Shown here: positions 45,523 to 56,225 of the stretch, one piece after another
Layout of the letters: every line of letters begins with the position of its first letter
How positions within the stretch are numbered: the first letter of the stretch is position 1
Origin: Hyaloscypha bicolor E
Lineage: Eukaryota; Ascomycota; Leotiomycetes; Helotiales; Hyaloscyphaceae
Assembly: GCF_002865645.1 (NCBI RefSeq)
Contig: NW_020194693.1
Coordinates: 186,001-250,000, forward strand
DNA length: 64,000 nt
Reading direction: 5' to 3'
Made by a program: the position numbers and the translations under genes
Notes under the pieces: generated by a model
What the model was told of the DNA's origin: nothing
Seen by the model: the letters and a program-made list of their open reading frames with translations, nothing else
Database searches by the model: none

Positions 45523-45676
45523 GGCTTCCAAGACCTCTTCGTTGTCGAGAGGAAGACTTAAAGTCGCTCGAGTTGTCCATTGATCCCGCAGCTCTGCAGA
45601 TCTGCGTTCTTCACTGAGCTGCAGAAGGTTAGCATGATGCTTGAACGTGGTACCACAGCGACTCGAAGATCAAACT

Positions 45677-46708
45677 TTATTCTTGGTATTCGTGACCCAA
45701 AATTCTTGGCATTGTTTTGATTGGTGGACTCAATGGAAGCACTCTGAGCGTTGGAGATATGAGACTTACTCGGAGATTTTTTGCTAAGACCGGTTTGTAT
45801 GCCGTACATAACTTCTTGCAGCTTAGACTCAATTGAACCAGATCGTCAAAGGAGAGAAAAGCACCTATTCTCTGGTGTATGTCGTCGGTGAGCTCAGTGA
45901 GTTTTGGCAGAGGCAGACCACGGATTTCTCGCTTCTTGCGGTCTGGAGGGGGAGTTGGTGGAGGACGAGGTCCATCTAGCTGCAGCTTCGTGGGAGTACA
46001 GAAGGCGCATCGGGGAACACCGCACTCAAAACAACGAGCGAACAAGATACTGATACCTGAGCGTCCGCAGCTACACTGTTCAGGCGTCCGTTAATCTCAG
46101 AGAGGAGGGTTGTGGTTTTGGGCAATCACTCACGCAGTCCCAGACAATGGGATAGCCACGGGGTTTTCTCCTGTTCCTGGCCCCGACAAGAAGCGCAGCA
46201 GCAGCACCCAGTGCGGGCAATGCGAGAGGCTCACCAGCAGGGGCTTCGCGGCTTGAACCATCATCTGTGGGGCGTGATCTGTTTGCAGGCGGGTTTGCGT
46301 CGAGATCTCTGACTGGTGGTGTTGCATTTCTTGGCACTTCGTCCGGCATGCCTTGGCCATGTTGTTCTGTATCGTGTCCATCTCCAGAAAGCGGCGGTGT
46401 TGGTGCTGCAGAGACTGGCTCTGACGTAGAATACGGGAGATGATGATTATTATTAAGACTGGGGTTGACTGTGCTTGGTAACTCAGTGATTGTAGTTACC
46501 GCTCCCTCGATTCTCGGGCTTCAGCTGTTAGTCGGAGTATATTTTCAAGGCTTCGGAAAATTCATGGCCTAACTCACTCAATGACAAATTCTATGGAAGA
46601 ATTGCCATAGTTGAACGACGCATCCGCATCATTGTAACATTGCGACTTAACAATGATGAAAAGGATGACCCAGAAGGAGAACAATCGGAATTTTGAAGAA
46701 GTGAGCAT
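45677..46708 (-). CDS. F-box-like protein with cysteine-rich ribbon and N-terminal hydrophobic segment (model uncertain)
   Basis: Proposed exons on the minus strand: 46578-46708, 46134-46518 and 45677-46075, in phase, 304 residues. The N-terminus has a hydrophobic stretch (LFSFWVILFIIVKSQ), then an acid/Pro/Asn-rich region and a second hydrophobic patch (LALPALGAAAALLVGA). After the splice at WDC|CSCG comes a run of paired cysteines (CSCG...CFECG...CAFC) like a fungal zinc ribbon, a Pro-rich linker, and LPKLTELTDDIHQRIGAFLSFDDLVQLSLSCKKL, which fits an F-box. F-box proteins recruit substrates to SCF ubiquitin ligases. The combination is odd. This may be two genes, or the 3' part may splice further using the gtaagt at 45769. 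Confidence 0.5.
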
Positions 46709-47243
46709 ATTGAACCGTGATGCCTTCTTCAATGAGAATGGGAAGAGAGGATCGAAACAATAAGAGAGCCGTAGCCCATGACAGTAATTGATAAAGTAGA
46801 CTATAGTCACTGGGAAAGGAAATAGAGGTTGAATGTTACACAAAAGTGGTAAGGCTCTAGGTTTGGAGGCACCCACAATCCATCCCACCCGATTCTCTGC
46901 ACGTGATGATTGGAGGCCTCCAACGCAAGCAACAGAAAGATCAAAGACCAATCGTGATCGAATCTCAAAGGATCACAATCCATTGGCTATCATCGTTTCA
47001 TACTCCTGACATTATTTTTTGGGGGGAGGCCTCCAAGACCGGCTTTATTTTCAACCCCTTTCTCATTCATTCTGAGGATACCTTGAGATCCTCTCGACTC
47101 ACTTCCTCAAGTTCAACTGTTCAGATGCTCCGGATCCCCAGACCTCTCGCTATGCAATCTAAAATACAACTCCACCCATATGCTCAAGTAACCCAATGAA
47201 ATTTTCTACAATCCATCCCCCTCTGACATCGATCGAGCCTATT
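46709..47243. other. Intergenic, F-box gene promoter and GPI13 3' end
   Basis: Both neighbours are on the minus strand. No gene-like frame. The segment gcctccaa appears near 46914 and 47027, but nothing longer repeats. Confidence 0.4.
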
Positions 47244-50200
47244 TCAAGCCCAGCCAAAAACGTCACCCACACTCAAACCATTAAACCTCACCCCCACCAG
47301 CGCAACACAAATCCCAATAACATCAACAACCACAAGTACCAACGCAGCCGTCATGAACTTCGGGCTAAAGATCCGATACAACATCAAATGCCTCCTCAGA
47401 TGCCCTGCCCACATCGTAGTCGCAAGACACACAACAGCATAATACGTCACATGCCAACTCAATGCCGTGACCACACTCCTTAACAATCCCTTCTTCCGCG
47501 GTTTCTGTTTCCATAGTACGAGTAGGGGAACAGCGGACGCGGCCAGGATCTGCGCACCGAAGGAGTTGAGTGCGACGAGGACAGGGGACCAGGGGTAGCG
47601 GATTGTGTGTAGAGGTATGAACGCCGATTCCCATTGGATACTGGCTAATGTTGCTTGGTGCCCTGTTTTGAAGAAGTGGAAGGAGCCTAGGAGCGCTAAG
47701 ACGATGGGCCCTATTGGGGAGGAGGTTAGGGAGAGGAGGTCGAGGATTTCGAGGAGGGTGAGGATTTGCCAAGCCATGAGGGAGATAGCGCCGGCGCCCA
47801 TGGGCTTTTGGATCATGAGGACGCAGAGAAGGATGTTGGTTACGAGGAGGAGGTACCGTGTGCCGTGGGCGTTGGCGAACCCTAGGATGGTGACTCGGGC
47901 GCCGGAGCTGTTGGTGATTTGAGATCCTGGCGTTGGGGTGGCGGTCGTGCTGATTGATATACAAGGAGGAGCATAGCCGAAGACTATTGAGCCTGCCACA
48001 AGGGCAAGGGCGAAGACCGTTTGGGCAATTGGGACGCGGATATTTTTCAGCAAGCCAGAGGGGAAGTTGGGAAACCACTCGCCATCATCTGCAGCATCTA
48101 GTGTCCAGAAGATAGCACTGAGGACGAGACCGAATCGGAAAGCCCATGAGATCCAAGCCGGTGCCAAACCTTCATAGGATCTGCTGCCAGTATAGAATGA
48201 TTTGACGATTGCAGGCAGAATAGCTGCAATGACGAATGGAATTATCAGTTGCCATGGAGCGGAGGTTGACGAGGTTGCCGAGGCGTAGTAAGTTGATCGA
48301 CAGTATGGCATCTGCTCTTCTCTGCAGAGTTTTGAGAATGAAGCTGCCCATCCCAATGCAATAAAAGCCACTGAATGGTAGATACCCAAGGCTCTATCAG
48401 CAGCATTCTCAAGTCTAAGCGACGAAAATGCCGAAGCAACTCCAAATGTAGCAACGAAGAACAACAGAATGGAGTCCTCCCAGATGGTATAAGAATTCGA
48501 GGCAAAGCCAATGGATTGGCTTACAGTAAAGATGACAGCGAGCCATCCCCAGATGGTGGTAGGCAAAGGGTTGGCAAAGCTCATTCTGCGTCTCATATCT
48601 TGGTACCAAACTCCCAGAAGTCCAGATATTGATCCCACAGCGAGACCGAAATCCAAGACATTCTCGCTCTGGTTCATGACCCAAATAGCCGGGCAAAGAG
48701 CAACGCCCAAAAGACTGCCCATTAAAGCTCCTCTGAAGAGTAGTCTAGTGGTCGTCTCATCTTCGAGGGCCGTAGCGTTTCCCTTAGCAAAATTGTCCAA
48801 CTCCAATTGCAGTTCCGCTCGATCCAACTCAGGATCATTGACCGCATCCCCATCATTAGAATTCCCATTGGCATAAAGCATCAAGGCTAGCACTCCACCA
48901 GCCAGGATTCCAATCCCCAGAATCATACAAGGAACATCGAATCTCGCCCATAGACTTCTGCAAATCCTGAGTGTCTCTTCCTGGAACGCTAGAAAAGTCG
49001 TATACCCGTCCTTCCAATTCTGGTGCTTTCCAGCCCCAAGAGTCGTTTCTGCGGTGGTCCACAGTGCCTTTGGCGAACCATCGACTGTGCTTTCGTCCAC
49101 GCCTCTTGCTACATAGTACGCAGCTTGATATCTCTTGATGCCGGCAGCAGTCATCCTCGCCGCAGCTGCAAGATTTTCCCACGCATTGCCCTTCACACCC
49201 GCGAACGCCTCCTCAATCGGTCTTCCCAGGTTGTTAAAAGGAATTGGTAACCCAAGCAATAGAGCAAGAGTAGGCACCAAATCAATCTGATTAACAGGCC
49301 TCTCCTTCGCCGTCGCCGGGGGGGTCCTATAATCGACTTTCGTCCTCCCAAACACATCTCTCTTGGAGTACATCCATAACGCAGCCTCCACTTCATCATC
49401 GCTCTCCCCACCATGATCGCCCTTCCCATCCATGCCATGATCACCCATGACAACCAACAATGTCTCCTCATCCAGCGCCGCGGCCACCTCTCTCAGCACG
49501 ACATTCATCTGCTCCAGTTTAGCAGTCATGGCAGGGTGATTAGGCCCATATCTATGCCCCGCGTGATCAACGCCCAAGAAATGCGCTATCATGACATCCC
49601 ACTCCCCTCTCTTCTCCTTACTTAGCAATGGCATGATATGCTCCGTAACGCCATTATCGACAGTGTGGAGATCCCAGACATTCAAGCTATCATACGCCCT
49701 ACTGATCCCCTCTTCAAAATACCCCGGGAAGAGCGCAGTCCATGTATCATCTCCCAAATGTACGATCCTCCTTCCTGCATCCTTCATTTGCATGAGAAGA
49801 GTATCCTCCTCAATTGCCGTCCCAGCAAAGTTCGAGCCTGCATCTACAAACGTAGGTAGTGTGCCGGTAGTAAGGCCTTTCAGCCTCTGCAAAGTCGTCG
49901 TAGGCGGGTCCGCAATAAACGGCAGCAAGAAGGCATTCCGAGGCTGCTTCTCCGCCGTCTCGTATAAAAATGGTAGAGCATTATGGAATGCCTGGCTCGG
50001 ATTATCGGTGCTGTTCTCGAAAAGAACCGTAAAATCGTAACGCAGAGCATCGATGATGATCACAACCGCCTTGTCGAACGTCTTAGGGTGCCAACATCCT
50101 GCTTCTGGTGTGCCTGCTCCTTGAAATTGGGTGCTGAGAGTAATAGGTGGGTTGGTACAAGAGGATTTCTCTTCTAGGACGAGGCGGGTGAGGAGGAAGC

Positions 50201-50625
50201 CTTTGGTGAAGAAGTAGAGGCCCGCGGCGTGTATACATCTATTCTAACTCATTAGCCCTGTCCCTTCAACCGCTCAAGCTCCACCCTTTCCCTGCGAACC
50301 TGGGAGCATTCCCCCCTTAAAAATGGGATATAACTCACAGCAACCAAACCCAAAACCCAACAACCCACCCCCACTCCCCTCTAAACCTCTGTGCCTTCAC
50401 CTCATTCAACCTCTCGAACGCGCCTTTGCTTTCCTTCTTCGCCCCTCCCCTCCTCCCCGCACTCTCCCCACCTAACCCAAAACCAGCCAGTATCCCCCCA
50501 ACTTTCCTCTCATCCTCGCTCTCCTTCGCAGCTTTGGCCCTTGCGTACTGCGCTGCAATACTATTATAGTTGCCCGTCGCCGCTTTGGGGACTGCTTCTT
50601 TGAAGACTTTCGGTGGTTCTGCCAT
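47244..50625 (-). CDS. GPI13: GPI ethanolamine phosphate transferase 3 (PIG-O)
   Basis: Two exons on the minus strand, 50339-50625 and 47244-50238, with a 100-bp intron; 1,093 residues. It transfers phosphoethanolamine to the third mannose of the GPI anchor precursor in the ER. The first transmembrane helix (WVVGFWVWLLCIHAAGLYFF) is split by the intron. The luminal alkaline-phosphatase-like domain follows: IIIDALRYDF (metal Asp), GLTTGTLPTFVDAGSNF (nucleophile Thr), MGDHGMDGKGDHGG (metal Asp/His) and HFLGVDHAGHRYGP. About a dozen hydrophobic helices fill the C-terminal half. SLNVWDLHTVDNGV and RLKGLTTGT favour GPI13 over GPI7 or MCD4. It acts with GPI11. Confidence 0.94.
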
Positions 50626-51216
50626 TGTGGAGATCTCTTCCTTGATCAATGGTTGAAGACGGTGAGGGAAGGCTATCGTAAAGAGGTAGGTTTGTCTTTG
50701 GTGGCCATTGGTGTTGTGGTGTTGGGCGTGAATTGGAAGTTGGGTTGAAGTATGTTCCGATGTTCTGTCCTGAAGTTCGCGAAGCTTTTGGTGGACGCGC
50801 CTCGGAGCTCCGCTTGAGGTGGGTGGCTTGGGGTTCCTTCAATTGTTCTGAGAGCTCTGAGATCTGCGCTGAATTTTAAAATGCAGCAGTTATAGTCTTT
50901 AAAGTAGAGTATCTGCTTCTTGTATACTTAGAATTAGATTGTTAAGAGTTGCAAGTCCAAAAGTGAAGTTTGACATCACGGTGCTTGGTGAAGCTTTTGT
51001 AGATGGAGAAAACGATTGAGAAATGAAAAATACCGCTTGATCGCTCACGTTTACATCAGAGTTATAACTACAAAAAGAAAGAACGCCTGAATAGTTTGTT
51101 CCGTTCCATGTTGCATGCTCCATAGCCTCGTTCTCATCACCCACCCGTTTCCCCCTTGCCCTCCTCAATCCTCTACCCCCCCCAATTCCCAGTCCCTTCT
51201 TACCAGCTGAGCTCTC
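50626..51216. other. Intergenic, GPI13 promoter and VPS68 3' end
   Basis: A 591-bp spacer between minus-strand genes. The region from about 50640 to 50850 is open on the minus strand but low in features; I do not annotate it. No repeats were seen. Confidence 0.4.
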
Positions 51217-51951
51217 CTACAGAGCCAAGTTATAAGAATACTCATCCTCCATATTCTGGCTAATCCAAAGCACCACCGAGCTATCACCATTAGCACTCTT
51301 CCCCTCTCCCATACACACATCACTTACCTCAACATAACCAAACCATTAGCCGCCACATTGCTTACCCCCATACTAAGCGTCGGCCACACGGTCTCCGGCA
51401 CAATATACTTCAATACCAACACCGTAACACCCCCCGCCATGCCTCCCGCCAGGCTGGCGAAACCGAGGAAGAGCACCACCCTCGCCTTCCACGCAACACC
51501 ATTCCCACTATAACTGAAGCTGTCTGCGGAGAGTCGAGTCTTCTCGATAGAGTTGATGATCAGCATCCCGAGGGAGCTGAAGATCAGGGGCAGCCAGTCG
51601 ACGAAGTTGATGTGGATGGGCGGGTCGCTGCCGTTTTTTGCGCTGTGAGACCAGACGGCCGCGTCGACCATTATGAAGAAGGCGAGGGAGAACTGTATCC
51701 ATTAGCATCAATCCAATTCCATCTTCAGAACGTCCTCCTCTCGAGGAGGGCTGGAGTTGAAGCGATGTTGGTTGGAGGCGGGGAAGGCATGAGGCAGCCT
51801 GATACCCTCTTCCCCCAACATCATTTCTCTGAGGTATAGAGGGATATTAAAGACATACCAGCGCTCCAGCCGAGTATACGCCTGCGCTCCTGGCCGTAGC
51901 ACTATTCATCCATTCCGGCTTCCTGAACTTCCAGAGGCGCTCTTCGGGCAT
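51217..51951 (-). CDS. VPS68: Vacuolar protein sorting protein 68 (TMEM50 family)
   Basis: Three exons on the minus strand: 51859-51951, 51328-51692 and 51217-51280; 173 residues, close to yeast Vps68. Four hydrophobic helices are visible: SAGALFSLAFFIMVDAAVW, WLPLIFSSLGMLIINSI, VVLFLGFASLAGGMAGG and VAANGLVMLSSVVLWIS. The ending NMEDEYSYNLAL is typical of the family. Known role: with Vps55 it controls sorting from endosomes to the vacuole. The 166-bp first intron is longer than its neighbours, and part of it happens to be open. Both later splice junctions fall inside conserved blocks and keep phase. Confidence 0.93.
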
Positions 51952-52881
51952 CGTGCTTATCGATCCGTTTCGCTCTGCTGTATCTTGCTATTCCTTGTTC
52001 TGTTCTGCACTTGCTGCGTCTCTCAGAGAGCAGTTCGATTCAAATCTGAGTTCCTTTGAGTTTGTGAAGGTGATGAGAGTCGTGAGCTCGTTGGGGGAGT
52101 GGATTTCTGGAGGAGCTTCGTGAGCTTGCGCGGCTGACGATGAGGCTTGGCAATGGTCACGTGGTAAAATACTCAATCGAGGAGGTTGTCTGGTTGTCAA
52201 CTCACTTCCTCTCAAGTTTACATAGTACATTCGTGTCATTTTCGAGACACTTTGAGAATCAATCGATGCATGCCTTGTATTCAGTAGCAATCCCCACACT
52301 CATTACTACCATTCACGCCCATCCATGTTATGCGCCATTCCCAATGATCAAGAATTGACCATGACTGCAGAAAAGCAAATGCACTCCCCTCTTTCTTATC
52401 ACCCTTTCTCATCATGTACATACAGACACCTCTCTTATTTTCTTCCTCGCTCTCATTCATCCCCCACCAATCCATAGCTCAACCTCGATGCCTCCGCAAT
52501 CAAGAAACTCAAACAAGACAAGCCTTTCCCATTTAATTGTACAAACAAAGCTTCCCATCCCAGCCAGTCAGCCAGCCAGTCGGCAGAGAAAGAATCGAGC
52601 ATCCAGCACTGCAAGCCTGGCCTGCGGCTTCCGGAAAAAAGAAGGAGAGCAAGAAACTCGGTCTGGGACGTCCACTTCGTATATGCGATTTGTTTTTACT
52701 ACGCCTCGTAAACCACTAGCATTCCCTTCTCTCGTTTTTGACAATGAGAAGGAAATCCTCCCAATGCATGCCACTCAATTATGACAGAATTTCTTAAATG
52801 GAGCGAGAAATCCCTTATAATTCGCGCCTCAAACGCCTTGTTCCATGTCGATTTAGAGAATTAGGAAAGGAGGGCCGATCC
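51952..52881. other. Intergenic, VPS68 promoter and KNR4 3' flank
   Basis: A 930-bp region. Small open frames on both strands (for example 52488-52784) have no recognisable motif. A short repeat, cagccagtcagccagccagtcgg, lies near 52562-52582. No RNA gene was seen. Confidence 0.4.
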
Positions 52882-54651
52882 TTAGATCTCAACCGTCTTC
52901 ATCGTCGTGTCGTCTTCAACTGTGGCCGTCTTCGCGTTGCCGTTTGTCATCACCTTCTTGAGGTTCGAGTCGCCGGCCTTCGTGTTCTCCTTGTCATCAT
53001 CTAGCGAAACAGGCTCGAGTAACGACTCCAAAGTCTTGTTTGGCTTTTGGTCTTCACTCGGTCGTGGTGTCTCAACGTCGACAAGTTTTGCTGGCTTAAT
53101 GCCACTTGTGTGAACTTTGATAGGTGCCGAGCTCTCTTCTGTCACTCGGGCCAGTGGACTGGATTTGCCATAGTTTGGACGATTTGGACTTGGGACAGGC
53201 GAAGCTCCACTGAATCGCTGCATTGAGCGTCCTCGAGGTTCTCCAGTCTCAGCCGTCGGGCTGGCGTAGGGTGATCCCGACGGAGATCCAGCGGCTTGAC
53301 CGTTCGGTCCCTGTGGTCGGCGTCGAACTCCTTTGCGGCCATACTTCTGATCCATTCTCCATCTCAAGATGTTCAGATATCCAGGTTCAACATTTTTCGA
53401 CTTGAACTCTCTCAGCTTGAGCTCATTGGTCTCCTCATCAACAAACCATTTACCGCTGTTCAGATCGTCCGCAACTGTTGCCAAGAAAGCAGACCACGAG
53501 CGTGCGACAACATACTTGCAGTCGTAATCCCGCCCGAATAGAATAACCTGACCCCACTTCCCTGCTGGACCAGGCGCCAAATCAACAGCCAAATTATTTC
53601 CACCCCAATCTCGGACCAAGGGAATCCAGGACGGATGTGCGTAGACCTTTTGGATGGCATTTGATGGTTGAGAGTCCTGGCGAGCAAGTAGATCTTGTCT
53701 CCAGTGAATATTTTGTCCAGTCTGCAGCGGGGGTGGTTTGGAAGAGGATGATGAGCTGCCACCGAGGGCCTTCATGGGTGTAGCTGGCTTGAAGTTGACG
53801 GGCTCATTGAGGTACTCGAGATTCACTTTCTTCCAGTTATCCCATTCCTGAACAATCTCCTCGCAGTCCAGCAGCATACAGCCAAATATGATACCAGTAG
53901 GCATGCCACCACGTTCTTGACCATCATGAACCTGCAATGATTCGCGCACCTCCATGGGCAGCGAGCAGTCTAATTGGTGTTCTAACTCGTTCAGGTCATT
54001 GTTTGTACATCCCTCACCAAGCTGGTCATGAAGCTCCGGGTAATTCTCTTCTGCCCACCGATCAATTCGCTTCCACGAGTGCTCGACAGGCGGTGGTGGA
54101 GGTAATCCTTCTTGGAACGCCTGTAATTGTATCTCGCCCGGGGTGACATTCTCGAAGTTTTCATTTGCACTGTTGGTTCTTGCGAGGGCAGCACTCGATC
54201 TCATGCCGGGAGAATATGGTGAATGCGGGGCCGGGCTTTTTGGTTGTCCGGCATGTGATCCGGGATAAGCACCCCCATTCAATGCGGACGTTGAGTGTCT
54301 ACCTGCAGCATCTTCGTGATAAGGAGAATTGATATCGGCACGCGATTCGGAGGCAGCGGTGGCAACTGATGTTAAGGGATCGTGTCGACTTTGTCCGAGG
54401 GGGACGTGTTGACCTGTTCGGTAAGGGGAGTCGTAAGAGGAATCTGTTTACATCGTTAGATCGTGCATCTTCGAAGCAGGAAAACAAACATACGTCGGTC
54501 ATAGCTTGTCATGGTATGCCAGAACGATCGTAGGGCAGAGCCGAACCTGATAGCACAATCGTTGTCAGTGACGTCGCGTTATTTCATCTCAGGGCATGGA
54601 TGGGGAGTGCTTCGTGGTGCGCAAAGAAAGGGGATCAACATACGACGCCAT
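52882..54651 (-). CDS. KNR4: KNR4/SMI1 family cell wall assembly regulator
   Basis: Three exons on the minus strand: 54644-54651 (8 nt, ATG GCG TC), 54494-54546 and 52882-54443; 540 residues. The join yields MASFGSALRSFWHTMTSYDRH, the conserved KNR4 N-terminus, which fixes the tiny first exon. Low-complexity Ser/Pro sequence follows to about residue 125. The SMI1/KNR4 domain is then seen in EIQLQAFQEGLPPPPPVEHSWKRIDRWAEENYPEL, LEHQLDCSLPMEVRESLQVHDGQERGG and IPLVRDWGGNNLAVDLAPG. The disordered C-terminus is Ser/Pro/Lys-rich. Known yeast role: scaffold linking the Slt2 MAP kinase and calcineurin to cell wall synthesis, at sites of polarised growth. Confidence 0.93.
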
Positions 54652-56225
54652 ATCTGGCGATGGATCAGTGATTGCAGACACTTTGAAGATTTGCTAGTGA
54701 CGTCTGCCGGGTTGGCGGTGATGCAGAGAGAGACGGACAGCAGCGCACTAACAAAAACGAATGTAGTGTGAAGAAGATGTTGGAGGCTCGTCGGTGGTGT
54801 TTTGCCAAGCGGACTCCTTTGAAGAGGTGGTGGTGGAGCGCCTTTTAGATCGATTGTTAAATTTAGCGTGTTCTGGTTGGCCAAGCGGCGCTGCAAGTGA
54901 AATATGCCGACGAGGGGAAATGGCGACCGACCGCAGGGCCTTTATTTAGTTTTTCTGCAAAATAATCACGACTGGGCCTCTTGATAGGGGAAGCGAGTGA
55001 ATCGAGGCATGGAGTGGAGCAGAGTCGTGTTGGAGCCACAATTCCAGGTGCAGGTCCCGCTCCAGCTCCACATGCTATTTTCAACAGTGTGGCTGCTCTC
55101 AAGTTGAAGGAGATGTGGAGGTTCTGTGCTGCTTCTTTTGTGAATCTCGGGGCCAGTCGGTCAGCAGGTGCTCGATGATAGGCAGATCATCACCAACCTT
55201 GATTGACGTCGTTCACCAGGCTGTCAATCTCGGTTGAATCCCATCCTCGTTTGGGCGGTGTTGATTCAACTGGTTTTCCAGTGGTGCAGGGGTCCTTCTC
55301 AGTGAGTGACGTACGGCTCAAAAGGCCAAATCTCCTCCTGAACCCGAGTTGGAAAACACTATTTGCCTGAAGCGCAGGGGAATTTACATACAGCAGCAGT
55401 CAAAGATCTCGAGCTCAAGATAGGGGGGGTTGCAAATGTACATCGCACGATTTTATGGAAGCTCGCTTTGCAGAAGCGCAATTAAGTTGGCGCAGCAGGC
55501 AAGTAATTTTGCGTTTATGATCCATGGCTTGCAAAGGGAGGTGTGTTTCATCTTCACCATGATCGCCTCGGCCGACGGATTTCTGCAGGTCCCCGTGCGG
55601 CGCCTCTTTTGCAGTAAAGGTGCAGCAGCTCCAACCGTTGCGCACACAAAGAGTGGCTGAGGAGCGGTGTGGTTGGCGGCAGCCAATTGACCTGGGCGTC
55701 ATGATGCAGCTGTGGTGAGCCCCCAAAAAAGCCCCTGAGCTGGCTCGCTTGTTTGCGGGCTGAGGATGGCCAACGAGAGGGAACATGTGGGAAGCGAGGA
55801 GACTCGCCTCTTCTGGTGTGGAATATGGAATGCGTTGGTGGAGTTCACTTACAGGATATATTTAGACGATTTATTAGAGGGAACAGATGATCCGGAAACT
55901 GGCGATACTGGCGATCTCAGGGCGCAGCAGCGAGTTGTCGTCAACCCCGCATTCTCAAGACTGAGATATGAAAGTCTCGCCACCCAAATGTCGATCTTCT
56001 CGATGGCACTCGGAGATATCGATAACTGTCATCGAATTTATACCCGGAGAATTCGGAACATTCACGATGTACGTCAGGATCAATTGTATCCAGTTGGATC
56101 GATTCCAGGACGCCTTTTGATACAGCCAGCCATTGGCCTCTATTTGTGGAGGTCGCCCCCGCTATCCCAATTCATCCCCCTTGACTCCACGCCAAATGCA
56201 CGAGATCGACTATCATACAGACCCC
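54652..56225. other. Long intergenic region, KNR4 promoter and SEC8 3' flank
   Basis: A 1.57-kb region. The plus-strand frame at 55766-56296 runs into the SEC8 coding region antisense and has no domain, so it is not annotated. No repeats or RNA genes were recognised. Its length suggests a large KNR4 promoter or long 5' UTR. Confidence 0.4.

Noticed and set aside
45743..45769. A 26-bp gtaagt...cag intron at the end of the F-box exon
   Set aside because: Too short for a fungal spliceosomal intron (others here are 47 bp or longer), so the model reads through to the stop at 45677.
47365..48078. A 237-codon Pro/Arg/His-rich minus-strand frame
   Set aside because: It is an alternative frame inside GPI13, with the biased composition typical of a shifted frame through membrane-helix codons.
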